Source: an uncultured Chlorobiaceae bacterium (GTDB lineage: Bacteria; Bacteroidota; Chlorobiia; Chlorobiales; Chlorobiaceae). From it: a stretch of DNA of 64,000 nt. Where the stretch lies: positions 62,001 through 126,000 of the forward strand of contig CAIJWE010000030.1 in assembly GCA_903824295.1 (NCBI GenBank). Direction: 5' to 3'. The position numbers and the translations under genes were made by a program. The notes below the pieces were generated by a model that was not told the origin of the DNA, ran no database searches, and was given only the letters and a program-made list of their open reading frames with translations. How positions within the stretch are numbered: position 1 is the first letter of the stretch; each line of letters starts with the position of its first letter. Shown here piece by piece: positions 28,087 to 37,447 of the stretch.

Positions 28087-29160
28087 ATGTTAAGCCGTGT
28101 TGCCGAATCACTCTTCTGGATGAGTCGTTATTTTGAAAGGGCAGAGAATACTGCGAGGTTTCTCGACGTCAATTTTAACCTGCTGCTCGATCTCAATAAA
28201 ATTACTCATATCGAGAACCCGAGCTACTGGGTGGCGCTTATTCTTGTCACCAGCGACAAGGAGCGTTTCAACAACCTCTATGATGAGTACTCAGCCCGTA
28301 CCGTGACCGATTATCTGGTCTTCAACAAGAGCAATCCGAACTCCATCACCTCTTGTATCGGACTGGCGAGAGAAAATGCACGCAGCATCATCGAGAGCAT
28401 TTCAAGCGAAATGTGGGAACAGGTCAATAACCTCTACCACTATCTGCAGAATGTGACGCCGCAATTCGTGCAGAACGATCCCTACGGCTTCTACAAGGAG
28501 ATCAAGAATGCCTCGCATCTCTTCCAGGGCATTACCGATAACACCTTCTCGCACAACGAGGGTTGGGACTTTATACAGATTGCCAAGTATCTTGAACGCA
28601 CTGACAATATTGCCCGGCTTATTGATGTGAAATACCACATGCTGCTCTCCGAAGCGCAAAGCCAGCCTGAACTCGTTGCCGGCTCGGAAGATATCATTCA
28701 ATGGATGGCCGTACTCAAGAGTTGCAGCGCGCTCGAAGCCTTCCGCAAAGTCTACCTTTCAAAAATTGATCCCGACAACATCCTGCGTTTTCTCATTCTC
28801 GACCGTACCTTCCCGCGAAGCATCAATTTTTCCGTCTGTGCGGCTGAAGATGCCCTGTGGCGAATATCGGGGAGCTCCCGTCACCGGTATGTCAACAACG
28901 CCGACCGGCTGATTGGCAAGCTGGAGGCCGAGCTGAGTTATACGGCCATTGAGGATATCTTTGCGAAAGGGCTGCACCTCTACCTTGAAGATCTGGAACA
29001 GCGGCTGGTGAAAGTTGGAGAACAGGTTCACCTCACCTATTTTGCCTACCACACTCCGGAAATTGAGTCATCAGACATTGAGGAGGCCCTTCCCTTTACC
29101 GGAATTGCCGGTGGAAGAGCCAACTGGAGCCAGGCACAGCAACATCAGCAACAGCAATAA
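28087..29160 (+). CDS. Alpha-E domain protein (DUF403)
   Basis: A 357-residue helical protein of the alpha-E family. The start MLSRVAESLFWMSRYFERAENTAR is the family hallmark and RVAE.. / ERTDNIARLIDVKYH repeats the same helix-pair pattern in the second half. The C-terminus ends in a Gln/His-rich tail. It starts 20 bp after the ATP-grasp gene and 21 bp before the transglutaminase-like gene. Its proposed role is partner of the ATP-grasp ligase; no activity has been assigned from sequence. Confidence 0.93.
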   Translation: MLSRVAESLFWMSRYFERAENTARFLDVNFNLLLDLNKITHIENPSYWVALILVTSDKERFNNLYDEYSARTVTDYLVFNKSNPNSITSCIGLARENARSIIESISSEMWEQVNNLYHYLQNVTPQFVQNDPYGFYKEIKNASHLFQGITDNTFSHNEGWDFIQIAKYLERTDNIARLIDVKYHMLLSEAQSQPELVAGSEDIIQWMAVLKSCSALEAFRKVYLSKIDPDNILRFLILDRTFPRSINFSVCAAEDALWRISGSSRHRYVNNADRLIGKLEAELSYTAIEDIFAKGLHLYLEDLEQRLVKVGEQVHLTYFAYHTPEIESSDIEEALPFTGIAGGRANWSQAQQHQQQQ

Positions 29161-29181
29161 CCCGACGTAAACCACAAGAGC

Positions 29182-30000
29182 ATGATTCTGAAAGTTGAGC
29201 ACTCTACACTGTTTGAATATGACAATCCAATCTATGAAACAGCGACCGAAGTAAGGCTCCACCCCGACAATAACCCTGCGGCTCCGCAGCGCTGCGCGAG
29301 CTTCAAGCTTCAGGTCGATCCGCCTGCCACGCTTTTTGAATACACCGATTTTTATGGCAATAATGTCAACCATTTCAACCTGCTCCAAAGTCATAAGCGT
29401 GTTAAAATTGTTGCGACTTCGGTAGTCGAGACCGGCATGGGGCACGCTGATGCCTGCGAGAATGAGGATATCTATCTGATGGATTTTTCATGCCAGAGCC
29501 GCTATGTCCATTTCGATAATGCCATACGTGAATTCACAAGCCGTTTTGCCGCCAATACCGACAGCTTTCAGCTTGCTGAATCGATCTGCCGCCACATCAA
29601 CGATACCTTCATCTACGAGCCGGGAGTGACGGATGTTCACAGTACCAGCGCGGTGGTCATGGCTCTCGGACGGGGCGTCTGCCAGGATTTTGCTCATATC
29701 CTGCTTGCCGCCTGCCGCTACCTCGGCCTACCCGCCCGCTACGTCAGCGGTTACCTCTACGGAGGCAGCAAGCCCGATGGACACGATGAGGCGAGCCACG
29801 CCTGGTGCGAAGTCTACTGCGGCAAGGAAAAGGGGTGGATTGGCATGGATCCGACTCATAAAACCCTCTTTGTCGATCAGCGCTACATCAAGATCGGTTC
29901 AGGCCGTGACTATGATGACATACCTCCTGTTCGCGGCACCTACAAAGGCAATGCCGTTGAAAAACTGACCGTAGCGGTAAGGGTAAGCTCCATGGAGTAG
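29182..30000 (+). CDS. Transglutaminase-like cysteine protein
   Basis: A 272-residue protein with an N-terminal beta domain (bacterial transglutaminase-like N-terminal region, residues 1-90) and a papain-like transglutaminase core. The catalytic Cys lies in LGRGVCQDFAHIL, the His in ASHAWCEVYC, and the Asp in WIGMDPTHK. No signal peptide is seen, so it probably acts in the cytoplasm as a peptidase or amidase on the product of the ATP-grasp ligase. It closes the three-gene operon. Confidence 0.93.
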   Translation: MILKVEHSTLFEYDNPIYETATEVRLHPDNNPAAPQRCASFKLQVDPPATLFEYTDFYGNNVNHFNLLQSHKRVKIVATSVVETGMGHADACENEDIYLMDFSCQSRYVHFDNAIREFTSRFAANTDSFQLAESICRHINDTFIYEPGVTDVHSTSAVVMALGRGVCQDFAHILLAACRYLGLPARYVSGYLYGGSKPDGHDEASHAWCEVYCGKEKGWIGMDPTHKTLFVDQRYIKIGSGRDYDDIPPVRGTYKGNAVEKLTVAVRVSSME

Positions 30001-30171
30001 ATCTGTAAACGCCATATCACAAAAAAAGAGTTTCAAAACTCCGTCGCGATCACTACATTAATGCGCAGAAACGACAAGACCATTTTTGCAGCAACAAACG
30101 CACGTTAGTGATCTCCATGCAGGGATGTGGTATTGTTGTTGCGCAATTCACTCATAAGCAGAGGGGCTTTC

Positions 30172-31161
30172 ATGGCACAAGGGCAGGCGCACAGCGTCCG
30201 AAAATGGTGGTATATTTTATTGATATCCTGCTTGATGATCGCCACTGTGCTTATGATTCTGACACCCTGGAAGAGTGGACATATCGCTGCTCACCCTCAG
30301 CCGGCTCAAAACTATACTGAGGCATTACACCTCGTTGAACTCCTCAGGGCAGAAGAGCCTCAGGAAATGGATCCGCTCAACCGGGCCAAATTGATGACCC
30401 ACGGAAATAAAACTGATCGCGCCATCATTCTGGTTCATGGCTATACGAGCGACCCGCAACAGTTTCAGGAATTGGGAAGCCGTTTCTATGCGTTAGGCTA
30501 TAACGTTCTTATAGCTCCACTTCCGCACCACGGTCTGGCTGACCGGATGAATGATACACATGCTCTCCTGACAGCCGAAGAGCTGGCAGCTTATGCCAAC
30601 AAGACGGTGGATATTGCCCAGGGACTTGGTGAAAAGGTGATCATGATGGGTATTTCCGCTGGCGGGGTCACCACCGCATGGGCGGCACAAAACCGGAGCG
30701 ATGTCGATCTGGCAGTCATCATCTCCCCTGCCGTGGGATTCAAAAAAATCCCCACACCATTGACCGCTGCCGCAATGAACATCTACACCCTCCTGCCTGA
30801 TGCCCTCGAATGGTGGGATCCAGTGCTGAAGGAGAATGTTCTTCCGACGCATGGCAATCCCAAGTATTCAATGCACGCCCTGTCGCAGATCCTCCGTCTC
30901 GGGTTTATTGTTCAGGCGGACGCACAGCTCAACCCTCCTGCCGCAAAAAAAATGGTTATCGTCTTCAACGCCAATGACCTTATGATCAATAACGAGATGA
31001 CGATGAAAATGGTCAACCAGTGGAAGGAGCACTATGCAAGCCTGACCACTCTGGAATTTCCTGCCAACCTGAAACTCCCCCACGACATCATCGACCCGGC
31101 CCAGCCCGACCAGCGAGTCGATATCGTCTATCCGAGACTTCTGGAAGTGGTCAACTGGTAA
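30172..31161 (+). CDS. Membrane-anchored alpha/beta hydrolase
   Basis: A 329-residue alpha/beta hydrolase with one N-terminal membrane segment (about residues 12-30). The ATG at 30172 is chosen because AGAGGGG stands five bases upstream; an in-frame GTG at 30127 is possible. The oxyanion region ILVHGYTSDPQQF, the nucleophile elbow MGISAGG, an Asp in NANDLMINNEM and a His in LPHDIID make up the expected triad. It resembles carboxylesterases and monoacylglycerol lipases; the substrate is unknown. It follows the transglutaminase gene after 171 bp and is probably separate. Confidence 0.82.
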   Translation: MAQGQAHSVRKWWYILLISCLMIATVLMILTPWKSGHIAAHPQPAQNYTEALHLVELLRAEEPQEMDPLNRAKLMTHGNKTDRAIILVHGYTSDPQQFQELGSRFYALGYNVLIAPLPHHGLADRMNDTHALLTAEELAAYANKTVDIAQGLGEKVIMMGISAGGVTTAWAAQNRSDVDLAVIISPAVGFKKIPTPLTAAAMNIYTLLPDALEWWDPVLKENVLPTHGNPKYSMHALSQILRLGFIVQADAQLNPPAAKKMVIVFNANDLMINNEMTMKMVNQWKEHYASLTTLEFPANLKLPHDIIDPAQPDQRVDIVYPRLLEVVNW

Positions 31162-31212
31162 GCGGAGCGTCGGAGCTCCTTTGCCAGTCTCAATTTACTC
31201 CAATCCTGATAA

Positions 31213-31446
31213 CCTGTTTCGCTGTTTGATTCTTCAAGAGGGAACACACGCTGGGCAAGAGCTCAAACTGAGCGGAAGGAGGAATTGTCTGCCCTGTTGC
31301 TGGTCGAAAATGTCGAGCTTCATGAGGGTCTTCGTGTTGGCGTTGTGTTGGCGCTTAAAAAGCTTGCAGAAAGGCTTGGTATCCGCAAAGCGCTCGCCAA
31401 TACCCACAAGGGAAAGCTTGCTCTGAGGCAGATCATGGCACCGGTA
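31213..31446 (+). pseudogene. Transposase fragment, IS1634-like
   Basis: An open stretch with the segment LKKLAERLGIRKALANTHKGKLALRQIMA, written here in part: LAERLGIRKAL followed by GKLALRQIMA. It is the conserved early helix region of IS1634/ISNCY-type transposases. There is no start, and the rest of the gene is missing; the frame runs into the end of the glycosidase gene on the other strand. It marks an old insertion between the hydrolase and the GH16 gene. Confidence 0.6.
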
Positions 31447-31449
31447 TGT

Positions 31450-32511
31450 TTAACGCAATGCCTTAATGCTAAAGTCGTTGTTGCTGAAGTCGTAATAATC
31501 TTTGCTGAGAGTGGATTTGATCTTTATCCTGTAGTTGCTTGCAACGGGAAGCAAAGAAGGAACGACCCAGGTGTAAGTCCCCGTATTTGACGCATGAGCA
31601 TGGATCGTTTGATAGAAAACCCCGCCTTTCCACAATTCTATGGTAACAGGGGACGATGCTACGTCCCCGTACCGGTTCCACAATATCGTTCTTGAGGTGC
31701 CTTTTGTCCATACAATTCCCGAAGAATCGGGGTTGATGACGAGAACGAATGGGGCATGCCATACATAGTCAACACTCATCGTGGATACAACTGGAGGAGG
31801 ATTCCCTCCCCATCCCGTATTTCCTGTGCGATGGTTAAGGATGATCGTACCTTTGGCCGACGGCACAGCCCTTGTCTCCTCATCGCACTTCACCCCATTG
31901 ACATAGTACTTCACCGTGGTTTTGTACCAGTCAAAGCCATACTCGATAAAGGTCTTTGTGGGATCTGCCGGTAGCGAGCAGATTTTCTCATAGTTGCCGG
32001 GATGCGTCACAAAATGAACCGTCTTTGACTCATGCTCGTTGGTCAGGATTTCAACATCAATCTCCTGCCCGGTCGCCGTGTTGTAGAAAAAAAAGCTGTT
32101 CACTGAACCTTGCTGGGTTGTACCGGAGTGAGCTCCGGCTTTGATCCTTACACGGTATGAACCATACCAATAGTCACTCCTAAAAGATTCAATTTGTGCA
32201 CCTTTCTGTTGCAGGTTACCGGGAACTTGCAGATAAAGGTAACCATTCGAGGCTGAAGCAAGAGTCGGGGACAAGGAGCATGACGACCAGTTCCAGGAGG
32301 TCCTGGCCCATCGGCTATTCGATGAGTATCCACATTGAGTGGAAGAGCTTGGTGCACCGGGGCACGAAGGAGTGCTTGTAAACGACCAGTCAATCCCGTC
32401 ATAGAAATTGTCGTAGGTCAGCACGTCCGCCAACACCAAACCATGAAGCCCACATACCGACGGGCTAAACAGGAGGCTCAGGAACCCAACAAGTAACAGA
32501 ATGTTCCGCAA
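31450..32511 (-). CDS. Secreted GH16 glycosidase with Kre9/KNH-like domain
   Basis: A 353-residue exported protein. A signal peptide covers about residues 1-28. The glycoside hydrolase 16 domain follows, with the catalytic EIDVE (GQEIDVEIL) near residue 152 and FIEYGFDWYKTTVKYYVNG typical of beta-glucanases and related enzymes. The C-terminal ~95 residues (from PDSSGIVWTKGTSRTILW to the end) match the Ser/Thr-rich Kre9/KNH Ig-like domain. Likely substrates are beta-1,3/1,4-glucans or similar polymers. The SUMF1-type gene is just upstream on the same strand. Its isolated presence suggests a surface or biofilm glycan role. Confidence 0.85.
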   Translation of the reverse strand: MRNILLLVGFLSLLFSPSVCGLHGLVLADVLTYDNFYDGIDWSFTSTPSCPGAPSSSTQCGYSSNSRWARTSWNWSSCSLSPTLASASNGYLYLQVPGNLQQKGAQIESFRSDYWYGSYRVRIKAGAHSGTTQQGSVNSFFFYNTATGQEIDVEILTNEHESKTVHFVTHPGNYEKICSLPADPTKTFIEYGFDWYKTTVKYYVNGVKCDEETRAVPSAKGTIILNHRTGNTGWGGNPPPVVSTMSVDYVWHAPFVLVINPDSSGIVWTKGTSRTILWNRYGDVASSPVTIELWKGGVFYQTIHAHASNTGTYTWVVPSLLPVASNYRIKIKSTLSKDYYDFSNNDFSIKALR

Positions 32512-32606
32512 ACGTCCTCCTTATGCACATGCCCGTTAGAATACCGAATTCCTCGAACCCTGAAGATAACCGTATTTCAGCAAAGGCGGTATAAATTGCC
32601 AAGTGA

Positions 32607-33605
32607 CTACGGAACCAAAACCAGACGGAAGCCAATAAAGTAGCTCCGGCGCTGGGGAATGCCGCAGTTACGATATGCCGACCGAGAGCAGTCGGCGTCG
32701 TTGCCCCAACTCCCGCCACGAAGCACACGGTACGATCCTGTTGGCGGCCCTGCAGGATTAAAAGCCCTCTCTTTCGCTTTACGGCTGTTATAATAATTTT
32801 CACCATACCAGTCACTGCACCACTCCCAGACATTGCCGTGCATGTTGTACAACCCCCATGCATTGGGCAAAAAGCTGTTAACCGCAACGGTATTTCGCGG
32901 ATACACACCTGTCAGATTGTTGTTTTTGTCGGAACAATTGCTGCCATAGTTTGCCTGGTCGGCTGCCAGGATCTCTCCCGTATTGAAAGGTGTTGTACTT
33001 CCTGCACGGCAGGCATATTCACGTTCGGCCTCTGTTGGCAAACGAAACTGTTTTCCCGTTTTTTTCGAAAGCCATTTGCAATAAGCCACAGCATCATTCC
33101 AGCTCACATGCACAACCGGATGATTCTCTTCACTCTGAGGGCGCAAACTACCCGATACTCCATAACGCCAGTTTACTCCTTTCCCTGCGTTCACTTCACA
33201 ATTGCAGATGATAACGCTGAAACCCGTATTATCAGCATCTGTCCGGTACCCTGATGCTGCCTCAAATCTTCTGAAATCGGCAACGGTTACGGCATATTTG
33301 CTCATCAAAAAGTCGCTCAATCTAACCCTGTGCTGGGTTTCATCGCCTTGACGATCAACCTCACTCTCCGGGCTCCCCATCGTAAACTCGCCGCCGCGGA
33401 TCAGTACAAAATTTGCTCGCTCAAATAATAGTGCTGCCGATTTCGCTTGCAATACTCCGCTGAAAAGCATGAACAATGCAAGAAAAAGAGCCGTAATGAT
33501 GAATCGAATACCCTTTGGTTTTATCTTTTGCACCGGATTATGGATTGTATGAAAGCACATAATTGCTGACTTGACTTGACGCATGAGACAATTGCAAAGA
33601 TTCAA
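32607..33605 (-). CDS. SUMF1/formylglycine-generating-enzyme-like exported protein
   Basis: A 332-residue protein with an N-terminal hydrophobic segment (residues 30-50) and a SUMF1 domain: GGEFTMGSPESE, PVVHVSWNDAVAYCKWL, RLPTEAEREYACRAG, MHGNVWEWCSDWYG and RVLRGGSWGND. In true formylglycine-generating enzymes two copper-binding cysteines follow the RGGS motif (RGGSxxCxxxxC). Here only the second position has a Cys (DADCSRSAYR). Oxidation of sulfatase cysteines is therefore doubtful, and no sulfatase is present. It may be a non-catalytic binding domain. It lies 95 bp upstream of the GH16 gene. Confidence 0.85.
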   Translation of the reverse strand: MNLCNCLMRQVKSAIMCFHTIHNPVQKIKPKGIRFIITALFLALFMLFSGVLQAKSAALLFERANFVLIRGGEFTMGSPESEVDRQGDETQHRVRLSDFLMSKYAVTVADFRRFEAASGYRTDADNTGFSVIICNCEVNAGKGVNWRYGVSGSLRPQSEENHPVVHVSWNDAVAYCKWLSKKTGKQFRLPTEAEREYACRAGSTTPFNTGEILAADQANYGSNCSDKNNNLTGVYPRNTVAVNSFLPNAWGLYNMHGNVWEWCSDWYGENYYNSRKAKERAFNPAGPPTGSYRVLRGGSWGNDADCSRSAYRNCGIPQRRSYFIGFRLVLVP

Positions 33606-33629
33606 TCTTCGTACGCAGAAGGCAACCGA

Positions 33630-33827
33630 TTACCAATGCTCCTTCAGCGTGTGTATTGGGAAAATCGGAGCTTGATTGTTACGAAATTGCAACACATTCC
33701 AAAACGCTGATATGAAAATAATTGTCAGCCAAGCAATTATGCTTTCCCAAGTATAGCGTTTTTTTATAGAGACATCTTCATCACTGCGAACCACCAGATT
33801 TGCGGATTTTTGAGTAGTAACCGACAA
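33630..33827 (-). CDS. Small single-pass membrane protein (uncertain)
   Basis: A 65-residue frame with one clear hydrophobic segment (IIAWLTIIFISAFWNVLQF) preceded by a charged N-terminus. The only possible upstream start is a TTG at 33827, because a stop lies two codons before it; GTG inside the frame is an alternative. It is 24 bp upstream of the SUMF1-type gene on the same strand, so it may be a small partner. I do not recognise it, and it may be chance. Confidence 0.35.
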   Translation of the reverse strand: MSVTTQKSANLVVRSDEDVSIKKRYTWESIIAWLTIIFISAFWNVLQFRNNQAPIFPIHTLKEHW

Positions 33828-34573
33828 AGAAGACTACTTGATCACGATTCAATACGATGTTCATCTTATCCGTGGCGTTTGACTATTATCAATGTTACGG
33901 TTAAAAAAACTGATATCATTACTACGCAAAGATCTTGAAAATTCAACAATCAGTTTTGACGAAAAATTCCAAACAACATACGTGCATAGAGAAGTTTGTT
34001 TCGCCAAATCATAAATCTTCTGTTACGTGTGACACTGCGGCAGAAAAAGCAATGCGCTGAACGGCTGTGGCGCAAAAGCGGAGCAAGGGCGATACTCCGC
34101 GCACACCGGTGGCGGCGACCAAAGAGCGATGCGCTGATGTCCTGCTGCGTGGGCAGTGAGCTTGCAGCAAGTGAGCGGTGCTGCGGCTCATGAGCGCATC
34201 GCTTCTTGCGGAGTTGGCTGGCTGCGGCAAGTGGCTTGCACGAGTTGAGCGAAGTGTGCTTGAGGTTTGGTGGCTTGGTGATTTTGTGGTTGATGTTGGG
34301 CGACGGCAGGACTCTGCGTGTGATGAAATATTCCGCCGAACTCTTTAGTTTTTATTGTTTTAATGCGTAACTTTGCCCATTACTCAGCATTGATTGAGTA
34401 AGCAAAAGTCTGTACAGATACAATTGTAACCATACCCATACCAAGGATGAATATTACTTAAGACAGATCATTCTAAACATTGTCAGACCTGTTTAGAAGC
34501 CAAAATAAAAACCATTTATATGTACAGTAAATCAATCTGATATTAACAAGGAATACATGGAGAACAAAAAAAC
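33828..34573. other. Long noncoding region with GC-rich patch
   Basis: 746 bp without a supported gene. 33828-34020 and 34340-34573 are AT-rich. In between, 34040-34320 is clearly richer in G and C, with many GCGG, TGCGG and GCTTGC-type words on the plus strand. No frame shows protein-like conservation. It holds the inverted repeat at 34125-34203. Confidence 0.6.
34125..34203. repeat. Long imperfect inverted repeat in GC-rich noncoding DNA
   Basis: The arm AGCGATGCGCTGATG (34125-34139) is matched by CATGAGCGCATCGCT (34189-34203), 14 of 15 pairs, with a 49-base loop that itself contains GC-rich short repeats. It could form a stable stem in RNA or cruciform DNA. There is no U-tract, so it is not a simple terminator. 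Confidence 0.55.
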
Positions 34574-34807
34574 ATGAACGATCAACCAAAGAATCCATTA
34601 CATGGATTAACTCTTGAAAAGATACTCTGTGATCTTGTAGATTTCTATGGCTGGGATGAACTGTATAAAATGATAGAACTTCGTTGTTTTTATAATGATC
34701 CAAGTATTAAGTCCAGCTTGAAATTTTTACGAAAAACAAATTGGGCGAGGGCAAAAATTGAAACGATATATCTAAACTTGCAAAAAAACGGTCAGGTTTT
34801 CGACTGA
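34574..34807 (+). CDS. VF530-type small DNA-binding protein
   Basis: A 77-residue protein that matches the VF530/DUF2132 family over its full length: [12 protein letters not shown] at the start, [24 protein letters not shown] in the middle and [11 protein letters not shown] near the end. The Vibrio member is a small helical protein with proposed DNA-binding ability. It is transcribed alone, 89 bp upstream of the copper efflux genes, with no sign of linkage to them. Confidence 0.9.
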   Translation: MNDQPKNPLHGLTLEKILCDLVDFYGWDELYKMIELRCFYNDPSIKSSLKFLRKTNWARAKIETIYLNLQKNGQVFD

Positions 34808-34895
34808 GCAATCCGATGCTGAACAGCCGTTCACAGTCAGGTTCAGGCAGTTTGTACAAGCTTACTGAACAAACAACGATGGTAATCGACTTTTC

Positions 34896-36206
34896 ATGAA
34901 ACGATATTTTGCGCTTGCCTGCCTGATGCTCTTCTCTCTCGGCCATGCTCCTGTAACAGCGGAAGAGAGAAACGTACAACCAGAAAATATGACGGCACTT
35001 GTTGCTGCCGCAGTAACCAATAATCCGGAACTGAAGGCCTCTGAGTCACGCTGGAAGATGTTTGCGAGCCGGGTAAAGCAGGCTGGAGCGCTTGACGATC
35101 CGATGGTCATGCTGAAGGTGCAGAACACACCTGCCAGTGATCCCCTTGTGTTCAACAAGGATTCACAATCTGCAAAGGTCATCGGCATCTCACAGCAACT
35201 CCCCTTCTGGGGCAAACGCGGCCTTCGGCGTACTGTTGCCCGATACGAAGCCGACTCTTACCGCTGGGCTTTCGAAGAGCGCAAACTTGAGTTGACGCGG
35301 ATGGTCAAGGAGAGCTGCTACCAGCTCTGGGCCGCCGACAAAGAGCTGGCGATTGTCAGCAAAAACCTGCAACTGCTGAGCAACTTCATAACCATTACCG
35401 AGTTGAAGTACTCGGTCGGTCAGGGCGCACAACAGGATATCTTCAAGGCCGGTCTGGAAAAGTCGAAAATGGTTGCAATGCAAATTACCCTGGAGCAGCA
35501 GCGAAAAAGTCTGGAAGCAACACTCAACTACCTTCTCTCTCGCCCGCCAGATACCCCTGTTGGCCCTGTCGCCGATTTTATCCTGCCACCGCTCACGCTT
35601 TCGCGGGAGCAACTGAACGCAAAGGCCATTGAAGGGCGACCGCAGGTAAAAAGTTTGACCTGTTTGGCCAATAAGGCTGATGCCTCACGCCGTCTGGCAC
35701 GAAAAGAGTTCTACCCTGACTTCAACTTCTCTCTGGAGTATATGATTCGTGACGCCGTATCGACGGAGATGGCCACCGATCCGGGCGACAACATGGTGAG
35801 CCTTGGCGTCACCTTTAACCTGCCGATCCAGTGGGAAAAACGACAGGCAATGGTGGCCGAATCAACTTTCGAGAGCGCAATGGCGGCTGAAGAGCTTCAT
35901 GCTTTGAAAAACAGCATCTCCTACACCATCAACGAAACCCTTGTCCAACTGGAGCGCCGCCGCAAACTTGTTGAGCTATACAAGGGCGGCCTTATCCCCC
36001 AGGCAGAGCACTCCCTCCAGTCGGCACTTATCGGCTACCGGGTTGGCAAGGTCGATTTTCTCACACTGCTCGACAGCCGAATGAACCTGTTTAATTACGA
36101 GCGGGAACTCTATGAATCGCAGGCGGAGTATATGATGAAGCTTGCGCAACTTGAAGCGGCAACCGGAAGCGATCTGAAGGCAACATTCGCCCCCTCATCA
36201 CGATAA
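34896..36206 (+). CDS. TolC-family outer-membrane efflux protein (CusC/CzcC type)
   Basis: A 436-residue outer-membrane channel with a signal peptide (residues 1-23). Two long helical repeats of the OEP type are visible, each with the Leu-rich NLQLL/LVELYKGGLIPQAE pattern. With the next two genes it should form a tripartite pump that moves metal ions out of the periplasm. Its TAA stop overlaps the ATG of the adaptor gene, so translation is coupled. The metal is assigned from the partner genes. Confidence 0.88.
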   Translation: MKRYFALACLMLFSLGHAPVTAEERNVQPENMTALVAAAVTNNPELKASESRWKMFASRVKQAGALDDPMVMLKVQNTPASDPLVFNKDSQSAKVIGISQQLPFWGKRGLRRTVARYEADSYRWAFEERKLELTRMVKESCYQLWAADKELAIVSKNLQLLSNFITITELKYSVGQGAQQDIFKAGLEKSKMVAMQITLEQQRKSLEATLNYLLSRPPDTPVGPVADFILPPLTLSREQLNAKAIEGRPQVKSLTCLANKADASRRLARKEFYPDFNFSLEYMIRDAVSTEMATDPGDNMVSLGVTFNLPIQWEKRQAMVAESTFESAMAAEELHALKNSISYTINETLVQLERRRKLVELYKGGLIPQAEHSLQSALIGYRVGKVDFLTLLDSRMNLFNYERELYESQAEYMMKLAQLEAATGSDLKATFAPSSR

Positions 36207-37447
36207 TGACCATCATGACCCTGAACAAAAAAATTCTCATTCCGCTGCTGGCTCTTCTTTTTGCGGTTACAGCGGGTGGCGGCTGGTTCCTGTGGCAGCA
36301 GCAGACCGACAAGGCGAATGCCACAAAAGCGATTGCGCCGACACAGCTCTACACCTGCTCCATGCACCCCTTTATCATCAAGGAGAAGCCTGGCCTCTGC
36401 CCAATTTGCGAAATGGAGCTGATCAAAAAGATTCAGGAAAGTTCTGCCCCTGTTGCCCAGACGGTGGAGCAGGTTTCACTCTCGCCCGTCCAGCGGGTGA
36501 TGGCCAATGTCGCGGTTGCGGAGGCAACAACAGAGAGCCTGAACAAGGAGATCAATGCCGTCGGCATTGTGCAGTACGATCAATCGCGACAGGCGCGAGT
36601 CACCGCATGGGTTTCCGGGCGTATCGACAAGCTTTATCTCAACAGTGTGGGGGCGATGGTAAGCAAAGGGAGCCCGGTAGCAGAGCTCTACTCCCCCGAT
36701 CTCCTGGCAACGCAGGAGGAGTATCTGCTGGCTCTCAAAAGCCGCGACCAGTTAAAGGGCTCGCCGTTCCCCTCCATCGCTCAACAGGGCGAAGGGCTTG
36801 TGGCATCGGCCAAAGAGCGGCTGAAGCTTTTGGGAGTCACTAACGGCCAGATTGCAAGTTTGGAAAAAAGCGGTAAACCCCTCTACAGGCTTGCGATCTC
36901 CTCCCCTTTCTCCGGCGTCGTCATCGAAAAAATGGTGCAGCAGGGGCAATATGTTGCTGCCGGAGAGCTCCTCTTCAACATCGCTGACCTCTCCCGTGTC
37001 TGGGTTGAGCTGGAGCTCTACGAAAACGAATTTTCAACTATCCGGATCGGCCAAGAGGTTGAAATCCGCTCGCAATCATCTCCCGGGAGCCTTTTCAAAG
37101 GCCGCATTGCCTTTCTCTATCCTTTTCTTGATCCAAAAACCAGAACCCTCAAGGCACGGGTGGAGATGGCCAATCCCGGCATGAAACTCAAACCCGAGAT
37201 GTTTGTCAATGCAGTTATCGAAATACCAATGCAACCGGCCGTTGTGGTTCCTCTCACCGCAGTCATTGATACCGGAAAGCGGCAGGTGGTCTGGGTTGAA
37301 CGCTCACCGGGAGTGTTTGCATCGCGTAACGTCCAGGTTGGGCAACGCAACAGCTTGATGGTTCAGATTCTCTCCGGCATCGAGTCAGGCGAGCGGGTGG
37401 CGGTCTCTGGTGCTTACCTTATTGACTCTGAATCCCAGTTAAAATGA
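36206..37447 (+). CDS. RND efflux periplasmic adaptor with metal-binding domain (CusB-like)
   Basis: A 413-residue membrane-fusion protein. An N-terminal membrane anchor (residues 9-29) is followed by a heavy-metal-binding domain with Cys51, His54, Cys65 and Cys68 (CSMH and CPIC). Next come barrel-sandwich, helical hairpin and beta-barrel parts of the HlyD/CusB type. The extra metal-binding domain is typical of copper/silver adaptors. Start and stop overlap with the flanking genes (TAATG and ATGA). Confidence 0.92.
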   Translation: MTIMTLNKKILIPLLALLFAVTAGGGWFLWQQQTDKANATKAIAPTQLYTCSMHPFIIKEKPGLCPICEMELIKKIQESSAPVAQTVEQVSLSPVQRVMANVAVAEATTESLNKEINAVGIVQYDQSRQARVTAWVSGRIDKLYLNSVGAMVSKGSPVAELYSPDLLATQEEYLLALKSRDQLKGSPFPSIAQQGEGLVASAKERLKLLGVTNGQIASLEKSGKPLYRLAISSPFSGVVIEKMVQQGQYVAAGELLFNIADLSRVWVELELYENEFSTIRIGQEVEIRSQSSPGSLFKGRIAFLYPFLDPKTRTLKARVEMANPGMKLKPEMFVNAVIEIPMQPAVVVPLTAVIDTGKRQVVWVERSPGVFASRNVQVGQRNSLMVQILSGIESGERVAVSGAYLIDSESQLK

